This document shows, piece after piece, positions 6,305 to 11,682 of a stretch of DNA of 11,682 bases (positions within the stretch are counted from its first letter, which is position 1; each line of letters opens with the position of its first letter). The stretch comes from JAVBNC01 sp031551765. GTDB lineage: Bacteria > Desulfobacterota > Desulfovibrionia > Desulfovibrionales > Desulfovibrionaceae. Made by a program: the position numbers and the translations under genes. The stretch covers positions 1-11,682 of the forward strand of contig JAVBNC010000090.1 in NCBI GenBank assembly GCA_031551765.1, given 5' to 3'. Under the pieces are notes generated by a model, which saw only the letters and a list, made by a program, of their open reading frames with translations, was not told the DNA's origin and ran no database searches.

Positions 6305-6441
6305 GAGCAGTTTCGCTTTAAGATTGTCGCTTAACGGCGGGCAAAGCCCGCCTACGCCAATCTCGCGGGCCTTGTTGCACTGCGTTTCGCAAGGCCAGAG
6401 CATTTTATCTTACTAAATAACTTTAATGACAAAATGCTCTA
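6305..6441 (-). repeat. Dispersed hairpin-rich intergenic repeat, copy B
   Basis: Read on the minus strand it begins on the TAG stop of the DUF89-like gene (6441-6439) and ends just before the Shine-Dalgarno of the DUF4254 gene, so it fills the intercistronic gap almost exactly. Stems: AGAGCATTTT/AAAATGCTCT (6440-6431 with 6406-6397, 10 bp); GGCCTTG/CAAGGCC (6396-6390 with 6374-6368, 7 bp); GGCGGGC/GCCCGCC (6352-6346 with 6342-6336, 3-base loop), the last flanked by AGATTG/CAATCT. It shares with copy A the blocks ATAGAGCATTTT, GGCGTAGGCGGG, CCCGCCGTTAAGC and AAGCGAAA in order. No T-run follows any stem, so readthrough into the DUF4254 and gatB genes is expected. Confidence 0.75.
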
Positions 6442-8169
6442 TAGACGCGCGTCAAAATATTTGCCCACCCCGTATTCCCGGCGGCGCGAAAAACGCTCCG
6501 GCGCGGGGCCGATAATCTGCAGTTCCGGGTGGTTGCGCTGCACGTCCAGGGCGATCCGCATTTCCTTGGTGCAGCCGGTGGAAAAGGTGGCGTCCTTGCC
6601 CAGCCAGGCGGCGGGCACCTTGCGTTCCAGCAGCCCGAAGCTTGTTTCTATATCCTCTACGGTCTGAAAACGCCAGACGTCCAAGAGGCCGCTGCGCTGC
6701 ACCCGCTCCCACATGAACATCAGGTCGTCGCCGTCCATGCCTTCGGTAAAGTGTTCGGCCGGGTTGATGATAAAGGTGTTTTCCATGCGGTTCCGCAAAT
6801 GCTCCACAAAAACGCTGACCAGGCGCACGGCCGTCTGGGTCTGGCCGGGTATGGAGCCGATGACCGCGCTGTAGAACATCACGGACTTGCCTTCCCGCCG
6901 GGCCTGGGCCATGGAGTTGATGATCTTGTCCGCCCTGGCGATAAGGTCGCTTTCCATGAACTTGCGCGTCCAGGGAGCCTTGGCCTTGCCCCGCATATGG
7001 TACACGCCGTCGTCGTCCCGCCAGAAGCAGACGATGTCCCGCGTGAACTCGTGGCTGGTGCCCAGCAGCACATGGGCGTTGCGCCTGCCCTTGGCCATGA
7101 CCAGGTCGCATTCTTTCCAGCAGCGGGAAAAGGTGACGCTGGAACGGTAGAAATTGAGCTGCTCGGACGTGCCGTCGCTGATAATTACCAGGCGTTGCTC
7201 ACGCAGGTGGCGCAGCAGGGTGTTTTTGCTCACCGTGTCGTTGTGCAGGAAAAACATGCCCTCCGTGCCTTCGCGCAGCACGGGGTCCGTGTCCAGGTCC
7301 CAGAGGATGGGCGTGTTGAAGTAAAAGGCGTCCTTGAGGGCCAGCACCACCTGGTGCCCTTGCCGCAGCAGCGAGCGGACCACGGCCAGGTCCGCCACAA
7401 AGCCTCCGGCCAGGTCCGGCATGTACAGAATTTTCTTGCGCGGGGAAGATTCCGGCCCCAGCGCGGTGTGCAGGCATTCCGCGCCCGGCCGGGGGTCCGC
7501 CAGCTCCTGTTCCAGGGTCAGCGGGGAAACATCCCCTTCCCAAAGCTGGCGCATGGTGGAAAGACGCAGCAGCCGGGCCAGTTCCAGAAAATCCAACTCC
7601 CAGCGCCGCTCCGCGATGGTGGAAGCCCTGCTGCCGTGGGGGCAGGTTTCCAGCAGCGCCAGAAACTGCGGGTTGGTCAGAATTTCCGCCATGCGGGCGT
7701 TGGCTTCGCGCTTTCTGTCCCGGAACGGGTCCAGAATGCCGGTCTGGGTCAGCACAATGTCCATCAGCCGTTTGATGAGCCGGGACGGCAGGATCATGCG
7801 TGAGTCCAGGTACAACTGGAAACGGTAGCGGCACAAATGCAGAATGCGGCGCTTGGACGCGCTGGAAATACCCGCCCCGTGCACCAGCGTGGCCACGAAA
7901 CGCCAGGCCTTGGCGTATTCCCGGCGCAAGTCATCGGAAAGCTCCCCCTGGTAGAACTGACGGAACAGCTCGTCCGAACAGGGCACGTACAGCTGGTCCT
8001 CTTGCAGCGCCACCACAAAACGCAACTGCTCCGGAGAGGCCACCAGCGTGGGGCTGAAATGGTACTCCAGGTTGTTTTCCGTCATGAAGTGGTGCAACCA
8101 GGCTTCCTGCGCCGGGTCGCTGCCCAGGCGGATGTCTTTGGCGCTGGTGAATTTCGGCAAGGGGGGCAT
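6439..8169 (-). CDS. DUF89/ARMT1-like fold protein, large, with altered metal motif
   Basis: This 576-residue soluble protein has an N-terminal helical region of about 240 residues without recognisable motifs. It is followed by an alpha/beta core that resembles DUF89 (ARMT1-like) metal-dependent phosphatases: KILYMPDLAGGFVADL (246-261), VVLALKDAFYFNTPILWD (274-291), IISDGTSEQLNF (329-340) and CDLVMAKGRRNA (354-365). The last matches the family's aDliisKGq.N signature, including the phosphate-site Lys360. The usual DNAGE motif reads DLAGG here and the usual ND reads NT (285-286), so the metal ligands seem changed. The C-terminal 200 residues (from about 380) show no family I know. The start at 8169 has GGAG five bases upstream. 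It lies 48 bases after nadK and ends inside repeat copy B. DUF89 enzymes remove damaged phosphorylated metabolites; whether this one is active is open. Confidence 0.6.
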   Translation of the reverse strand: MPPLPKFTSAKDIRLGSDPAQEAWLHHFMTENNLEYHFSPTLVASPEQLRFVVALQEDQLYVPCSDELFRQFYQGELSDDLRREYAKAWRFVATLVHGAGISSASKRRILHLCRYRFQLYLDSRMILPSRLIKRLMDIVLTQTGILDPFRDRKREANARMAEILTNPQFLALLETCPHGSRASTIAERRWELDFLELARLLRLSTMRQLWEGDVSPLTLEQELADPRPGAECLHTALGPESSPRKKILYMPDLAGGFVADLAVVRSLLRQGHQVVLALKDAFYFNTPILWDLDTDPVLREGTEGMFFLHNDTVSKNTLLRHLREQRLVIISDGTSEQLNFYRSSVTFSRCWKECDLVMAKGRRNAHVLLGTSHEFTRDIVCFWRDDDGVYHMRGKAKAPWTRKFMESDLIARADKIINSMAQARREGKSVMFYSAVIGSIPGQTQTAVRLVSVFVEHLRNRMENTFIINPAEHFTEGMDGDDLMFMWERVQRSGLLDVWRFQTVEDIETSFGLLERKVPAAWLGKDATFSTGCTKEMRIALDVQRNHPELQIIGPAPERFSRRREYGVGKYFDARL

Positions 8170-8217
8170 GGCAACTCCGTCGGGTGCTCAGAAAAACTTC
8201 AGCGGGCGTCCGTTCGC

Positions 8218-9057
8218 TCAGACCAAGCCCACCTGCCGCAGCTTGGCAAAGTAGTCCGCTTCCTCGCCCAGGCGGGCAAAGCACACGCCTTCTTCCTTGC
8301 CCCGCACTTCCAGGGTATCACCCTGAAACAGGGGGAAAAGCTCCTGCCCGTCCACGGTCATGAACAGTTCCGGGCCGGATTCGCGCACCGTGACGCTCAC
8401 GGTCTTGCCCCCGTCCAGCACCAGGGGGAGAAAATTGCTCATAAAGGGACAGATGGGCGTCAGCGCGTAGGCGTTCAGCGACGGGTACAGCAGCGGCCCC
8501 CGGGCGGAGCCGGTGTAGCCCGTGGACCCGGTGGGCGTGGACACGATAAGCCCGTCCGCCCGCAGGGAAGAGAGAAACACCCCGTCCACGCTGATATCCA
8601 GGCCCACCAGCCGGGCCAGCGCCCCCCTGGTGACCACCACGTCGTTGACGGCCAGGCTGGCGGCCACCTCTTGCCCGTCCCGCAGCAGGGTGCAGGAAAG
8701 GCCCAGGCCCCATTCCAGGCGCGCGCCTTCTTCCAGCAGCCGGGTAAAGCCCTGCTCCCAGTTTTCCGGGCGCAGGTCCGCCAGAAAGCCCACCCGGCCG
8801 AAATTGACGCCCAGCAAGGGCCGGGGCTGGGGAAGCTGGCGGGCCACCGCGATAAAAGTCCCGTCCCCGCCCAGCACCGCCACGACGTCCGCCGCCAGCA
8901 ATTCCGGGCAAAGAATGTCTTCCGGCCCGCCGAAAGAACAGAACATCGCGCCGACGCCCCGCTCCCGCAGCCAGCCGCGCATGGTCAGGCCCAGGGCCTG
9001 GATTTCCGGCCGGGCCGCTTTGCCCACTATGGCCACGGATTTGACGGCGTGTCGCAT
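8218..9057 (-). CDS. nadK: NAD kinase (NAD+ -> NADP+)
   Basis: NAD kinase phosphorylates NAD at the 2'-OH of the adenosine ribose to make NADP, in the cytoplasm. The signature GGDGT is at 63-67, followed by LLGVNFGRVGFLADL (81-95), the NAD-binding ND pair at 138-139 (AVNDVVVTRG) and RADGLIVSTPTGSTGY (166-181). The C-terminal part contains the expected VDGQEL turn (235-240). The segment after the glycine-rich loop reads TGSARGPLLYP, where many bacterial enzymes have S-LSAGGPIv-P, a modest departure. Length is 279 residues, normal for the family. The ATG at 9057 is preferred over an in-frame TTG at 9069 because GAGGG (9067-9063) lies five bases upstream. That site overlaps the TGA of the preceding gene, suggesting coupled translation. 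Confidence 0.93.
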   Translation of the reverse strand: MRHAVKSVAIVGKAARPEIQALGLTMRGWLRERGVGAMFCSFGGPEDILCPELLAADVVAVLGGDGTFIAVARQLPQPRPLLGVNFGRVGFLADLRPENWEQGFTRLLEEGARLEWGLGLSCTLLRDGQEVAASLAVNDVVVTRGALARLVGLDISVDGVFLSSLRADGLIVSTPTGSTGYTGSARGPLLYPSLNAYALTPICPFMSNFLPLVLDGGKTVSVTVRESGPELFMTVDGQELFPLFQGDTLEVRGKEEGVCFARLGEEADYFAKLRQVGLV

Positions 9058-9065
9058 GGCTGCCC

Positions 9066-9512
9066 TCAACCGAGCTTGATATCCAGAGGCGACGACGCGG
9101 GCCGCGCGGGGGCCGCCCTTTTTGTTTCCACGGGCGCGTCCATGTTCAGCAGGTCCGGCAGCGAAGCCCCGCTATGGGCGGGCGCTCCCGGCCGCTGAGC
9201 GGGCTGGGCGGAAGGCCGCGCCGGGGCCGGGGACTGCATTTTAGCGGCGTGGTTTTCCAGCATGGCGGCCAGATCGTCTCCCCCCCCGAACAGAGAGGCG
9301 GGCTTTTCCGGACCGTTCCCTTTGGCGGCAAGGCCCTGCTCCGCAATGCGCTGCTCCAGCTCCACCAGGCGTATCTGCATGTGGCTGTATTGTTCCAGCA
9401 GCACCTTCTGGGTGTTGTCCTGGCTGCGCAGCACAAAGAGAAACATGAGCAGGGTTCCTGCAAAATTTAGAATAATAAGCACCATCAAGGCGGTATTGGG
9501 GTCGCTGAACAT
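9066..9512 (-). CDS. Membrane-anchored coiled-coil protein with Pro/Ala-rich tail
   Basis: This 148-residue protein has no recognised family. Residues 8-28 (ALMVLIILNFAGTLLMFLFVL) form one transmembrane helix close to the N-terminus. Residues about 31-60 (DNTQKVLLEQYSHMQIRLVELEQRIAEQ) have the heptad pattern of a coiled coil. Residues 64-145 are low-complexity, rich in Pro, Ala and Gly, with two short hydrophobic islands, DDLAAMLENHAA (79-90) and LPDLLNM (118-124). The chain ends SSPLDIKLG. The start at 9512 has GGAG seven bases upstream. The same frame continues open far to the right only because it runs antisense to the radical SAM gene. It is first in the minus-strand cluster, and its stop overlaps the ribosome site of nadK. 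An oligomeric membrane tether or scaffold is a guess from architecture only. Confidence 0.75.
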   Translation of the reverse strand: MFSDPNTALMVLIILNFAGTLLMFLFVLRSQDNTQKVLLEQYSHMQIRLVELEQRIAEQGLAAKGNGPEKPASLFGGGDDLAAMLENHAAKMQSPAPARPSAQPAQRPGAPAHSGASLPDLLNMDAPVETKRAAPARPASSPLDIKLG

Positions 9513-9542
9513 ACGGATTCTCCGCTGAGGGCGGCAAAAGAC

Positions 9543-9565
9543 GCCGGAATGAAACGCCTTCCGGC
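9543..9565. promoter_or_regulatory. Inverted repeat in the divergent region upstream of the coiled-coil gene
   Basis: GCCGGAA (9543-9549) and TTCCGGC (9559-9565) are perfect complements around nine bases. It lies between the divergent coiled-coil and radical SAM genes, 31 bases upstream of the coiled-coil start. Nearby, ACCATAAAAAC (9588-9598) is identical to 691-701 upstream of trmH, hinting at a shared minus-strand promoter element. No convincing -35/-10 pair was found in this 219-base spacer. Confidence 0.3.
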
Positions 9566-9687
9566 CGCCCGTTCTCTGTGAGGGGCTACCATAAAAACAA
9601 CCCTGCAACAAGAGCGTTACGGCCTTATGAGCCCATGCCGGGCTTGCCTTTTTCCTCCGGCCGGGGCAGAACAGCGGAAAATCACGC

Positions 9688-9710
9688 GGCGCGGCGGCAA
9701 AAGCCGCGCC
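9688..9710 (+). promoter_or_regulatory. Leader hairpin before the radical SAM gene
   Basis: GGCGCGGC (9688-9695) pairs perfectly with GCCGCGCC (9703-9710) around a 7-base loop. It ends 12 bases before the ribosome site AAGG (9723-9726) of the radical SAM gene. It may modulate translation. No T-run follows, so it is not an obvious attenuator. Confidence 0.4.
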
Positions 9711-9731
9711 CAAGCCCGCAGCAAGGTTCGC

Positions 9732-11015
9732 ATGGCCGCTCCATCCATAAAGCCCAAATTGCTGGTGGCCGACAAAAACGGCCACATTTACGATCACCCG
9801 GACCTGCTCATGATCTGCCGCCAGGGCCACGAGCTGACCCTGCCCCGGCCGGACGAACTCATGCCCCTGCCGGAAGAAAGCGAGCTGTTCCTGCTCCCCG
9901 ACCGCCGCGCCCTGGGCCTGAACCCGGAAACCGGCCAAGTGGAAGAGCAGGAAGACTTGGCCGTGGCCGCCTTTGTCTCCCCGGCCCACACCCTGACGGC
10001 CCACGCCGCCTATCTTACGGGCGAAGGCGCGCCCACCCTGCCGCTGTTCGCCTATGGAGCCGTGGGCTTCGCCAACAACCGCTTCTACGTCTGCGCCAAA
10101 AAGGTGGACGACGACCCGCGCCAAATCTTCACCGGCGTTTCCCGCAAAACCATGGAGCAGAAAGCCAACGCCCTGATGCGCGCCTACCCGGACAACCGGC
10201 TCATGCAGCACCTGATGGCCAAATGTGCCTTGACCTACGCCTGCCCGGCCGCCCGCAACCTGTGCCTGGGCCGCTACGAAGCGCCCCTGCCCGTCTCCAA
10301 AAGCTGCAACGCCCGCTGTATAGGCTGCATTTCCGAGCAGGAAAAAAACTCGCGCATCTGCGCCACCCCGCAGAACCGCCTGACCTTTACCCCCACGGCC
10401 GGGGAAATAGCCGAGGTCATGCGTCACCACGCCCGCAACGAGGTCAAGCAGCCCATTTTCTCCTTCGGCCAGGGCTGCGAGGGCGAACCGTTGACCGAAG
10501 CCCCCCTGCTGGAGCACGCCATACGCCTGTTCCGCGAAAGCGGCGGCCGGGGCACCGTGAACCTCAATTCCAACGCTTCCATGCCCGAAGCCATAACCGC
10601 CCTGGCCAAGGCGGGCCTCAGCTCCCTGCGCGTCAGCCTGAACAGCGCGCGGGAAGAAACCTACTCCCGCTATTACCGCCCCAAAGGCTACACCCTGGCG
10701 GACGTGCGTCAGAGCATCATTAATGCCAAGGAAAACGGCGTGTTCGTTTCCCTCAACCTGCTCTTTTTCCCCGGCGTAACGGACACGGAGCTGGAAACCG
10801 AAGCCCTGGCCGAACTGGCCGCCGACACCAACACGGACTGCATCCAGCTGCGCAACCTCAACATCGACCCGGAAATGTACCTGGAACTGCTGAAAGGCGT
10901 GGAAACCGGCCCCCGTCTGGGGTTCGCCAATTTCCGCAAGCGCATAAAAAAAGCATGCCCCGAACTCAAGTTCGGCTACTTCAACCCGTTCGTGGACGAA
11001 AAGAAATCTGAGTAG
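9732..11015 (+). CDS. Radical SAM protein of unknown function
   Basis: This 427-residue predicted cytoplasmic iron-sulfur enzyme has the cluster motif C-x3-C-x2-C: SKSCNARCIGC, with C192, C196 and C199. The GEP motif follows in FSFGQGCEGEPL (245-256), then NLNSNASMP (strand beta-3 region, about 278-286) and SLRVSLNSAREETYSRYYRP (306-325), as in radical SAM TIM barrels. The first ~190 residues form a separate domain I do not recognise. It contains CALTYACPAARNLC (C165, C171, C178) just before the SAM site, possibly ligands for a second cluster. The start at 9732 is chosen because AAGG lies five bases upstream. An in-frame ATG at 9627 would add 35 basic residues read through a hairpin. It stands alone, divergent from the coiled-coil gene, so context does not reveal the substrate. 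Cofactor maturation or peptide modification are possible but unsupported. Confidence 0.85.
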   Translation: MAAPSIKPKLLVADKNGHIYDHPDLLMICRQGHELTLPRPDELMPLPEESELFLLPDRRALGLNPETGQVEEQEDLAVAAFVSPAHTLTAHAAYLTGEGAPTLPLFAYGAVGFANNRFYVCAKKVDDDPRQIFTGVSRKTMEQKANALMRAYPDNRLMQHLMAKCALTYACPAARNLCLGRYEAPLPVSKSCNARCIGCISEQEKNSRICATPQNRLTFTPTAGEIAEVMRHHARNEVKQPIFSFGQGCEGEPLTEAPLLEHAIRLFRESGGRGTVNLNSNASMPEAITALAKAGLSSLRVSLNSAREETYSRYYRPKGYTLADVRQSIINAKENGVFVSLNLLFFPGVTDTELETEALAELAADTNTDCIQLRNLNIDPEMYLELLKGVETGPRLGFANFRKRIKKACPELKFGYFNPFVDEKKSE

Positions 11016-11040
11016 TCGAAGCCCATTCAGAGTCGAGCCC

Positions 11041-11089
11041 GGGCGCTGCCCTGCCCCCAACCCTTAAGTGTGCGGGCAGGGCAGAGCCC
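11041..11089 (+). terminator. Long hairpin after the radical SAM gene
   Basis: An 11-bp perfect stem (11046-11056 with 11074-11084) is extended, across one G-A mismatch, by GGGC/GCCC (11041-11044 with 11086-11089). The loop is 17 bases. It begins 25 bases after the radical SAM stop. No T-run follows, so it may act as an mRNA 3' stabiliser or a Rho-type stop rather than an intrinsic terminator. It is the last GC-rich element before the composition change. Confidence 0.5.
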
Positions 11090-11181
11090 GTGCCCCTACA
11101 GTTGTTGGTATAAATGCCTTGCCGATTTTTGGAGCAGTTTCAATAGAATGGCAGGGCGAGGATTGTTTGCATTATCTACCT

Positions 11182-11202
11182 CCCTCTCCTTTAGAGAGAG
11201 GG
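11182..11202 (-). terminator. Hairpin of the CTCACCCCAACCCTCTC type downstream of the TonB receptor gene
   Basis: CCCTCTC (11182-11188) pairs with GAGAGGG (11196-11202) around 7 bases, 15 bases beyond the receptor stop on the minus strand. On that strand the flank reads CTCACCCCAACCCTCTC, a sequence type I recall as frequent in intergenic regions of Bacteroidota and some other phyla. It may terminate transcription or be a mobile palindromic repeat. Confidence 0.5.
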
Positions 11203-11217
11203 TTGGGGTGAGTTGCA

Positions 11218-11682
11218 TTAAAACTTCACACGTACATCTACACCGCAGGTAAATGGTTTTCCGGCTTGAGCAAATGTGCTGCCCATCGAATTGAAATAGT
11301 ACGAAATATAGTTTTCGTTTCCGATGTTTTTTGCCCACAGGTCGAGTGATACTTTATTCATCACAAATGATGCCTTGCCGTTGACTGTACCGTAAAATGG
11401 CTGCGAGGCTGTATTGGCTTCGTTCCAATAAATGCTGCCTAATGCTGTATATTGTGCATTAAGTACTATTTTTTGCAAAAAATCGGCTTTTACTGGGATA
11501 CTGTAATTGGCTGCTGCCGAAAATGTATTGCGAGGTACCATCGACAGGAAATTGCCCGAATAGTCTATTTTATCTTTCACATTATACATATAGTCTTTAA
11601 AGGTAGCATGGGTATATCCGTAAGTCAATATAAAGTTCAGATTATGATTGGCATTGAGTTGAACCGTACCCTCAAAACCTTT
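11218..11682 (-). CDS. TonB-dependent outer-membrane receptor, C-terminal fragment (gene continues past the right edge)
   Basis: The last 154 codons of a TonB-dependent receptor are present; the frame is open to position 11,682 with no start inside the window. The protein alternates amphipathic beta strands as in a 22-stranded barrel. Visible strand patterns include GFEGTVQLNANHNLNFILTY at the start, YSGNFLSMVPRNTFSAAANY, VSLDLWAKNIGNENYISYYF and a final GVDVRVKF whose terminal Phe is the usual outer-membrane insertion signal. The NF..VP.NTF and W.KN.....Y patterns are characteristic of Bacteroidota receptors for siderophores, cobalamin or glycans. The substrate cannot be told from this fragment. 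It is convergent with the radical SAM gene, and its base composition differs sharply from every other gene here. Confidence 0.85.
   Translation of the reverse strand, partial: KGFEGTVQLNANHNLNFILTYGYTHATFKDYMYNVKDKIDYSGNFLSMVPRNTFSAAANYSIPVKADFLQKIVLNAQYTALGSIYWNEANTASQPFYGTVNGKASFVMNKVSLDLWAKNIGNENYISYYFNSMGSTFAQAGKPFTCGVDVRVKF

Larger units (their letters stand above)
11090..11682. other. AT-richer segment of apparent Bacteroidota origin
   Basis: GC content drops from well over 60% to about 40% by eye near 11,100 and stays low to the right edge. The change coincides with a taxonomic change in protein content, from proteobacterial genes to a Bacteroidota-style outer-membrane receptor. No direct repeats, tRNA end, transposase or att-like core is seen at the junction. 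Both a recent transfer and a chimeric metagenome assembly fit. Confidence 0.7.

Noticed and set aside
3592..6441. CRISPR-like repeat array
   Set aside because: Only two diverged copies exist, in opposite orientation and 2.5 kb apart, with no regular spacers or cas genes.
6529..9198. Plus-strand frames of 424 and 453 residues
   Set aside because: Both are antisense to the DUF89-like and nadK genes and show the same shadow composition.
9513..11060. Long open minus-strand frame continuous with the coiled-coil gene, suggesting a 664-residue protein
   Set aside because: The extension is antisense to the radical SAM gene, has the Gly/His/Gln-rich look of a GC-rich shadow frame, and the coiled-coil gene has its own ATG and ribosome site at 9512.
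11100..11217. Small coding frame or att site in the spacer before the TonB receptor gene
   Set aside because: No frame with a ribosome site was found, and there is no tRNA end, direct repeat or integrase to support an attachment site.

Overview
The window looks like a GC-rich chromosome of a sulfate-reducing deltaproteobacterium, most probably Desulfovibrionaceae. This is inferred from gene content and style: GatB, an NAD kinase, a DUF4254 protein and a DUF89-like protein in one cluster, short Shine-Dalgarno-led genes, hairpin-rich spacers and a dispersed intergenic repeat. From about 11,100 to the right edge the DNA changes abruptly. It is about 40% GC by eye and holds the end of a TonB-dependent receptor of Bacteroidota type, so the last ~580 bases are either foreign DNA or an assembly chimera.

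Layout. (1) 1-870: a terminator stem and trmH (tRNA 2'-O-methyltransferase, minus strand), with a 215-base divergent control region to its right. (2) 870-3595, plus strand: a secondary transporter of the ion-transporter/Na+:H+ antiporter superfamily, then an M20 metallo-amidase of the carbamoylase/allantoate amidohydrolase type, separated by a strong intercistronic hairpin. They probably form one uptake-and-hydrolysis unit. (3) 3592-4180: repeat copy A, a strong terminator, a promoter, a 35-residue single-helix membrane protein, its terminator, and hairpins serving the 3' end of gatB. (4) 4194-9512, minus strand, read right to left: a membrane-anchored coiled-coil protein, nadK, a DUF89/ARMT1-like protein, repeat copy B, a DUF4254 protein and gatB. 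In two junctions of this cluster (coiled-coil/nadK and DUF4254/gatB) the ribosome binding site of the next gene overlaps the stop codon of the previous one. (5) 9513-9731: divergent control region with two hairpins. (6) 9732-11015: a radical SAM protein of unknown function, followed by a long hairpin. (7) 11,100-11,682: the AT-richer segment with the partial TonB receptor gene, convergent with the radical SAM gene.

The most unusual structure is the pair of related intergenic repeats (3592-3774 plus, 6305-6441 minus). They share several blocks of 8-13 bases in the same order, fold into successive hairpins, and in both cases begin exactly on the TAG stop codon of the gene they follow. No CRISPR array, insertion sequence, tRNA or rRNA was found. 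No defence system or clearly new multi-gene system can be claimed from the sequence alone. The best leads for new biology are the radical SAM protein, the DUF89-like protein with apparently altered metal motifs next to NAD kinase, the small membrane protein, and the repeat family.
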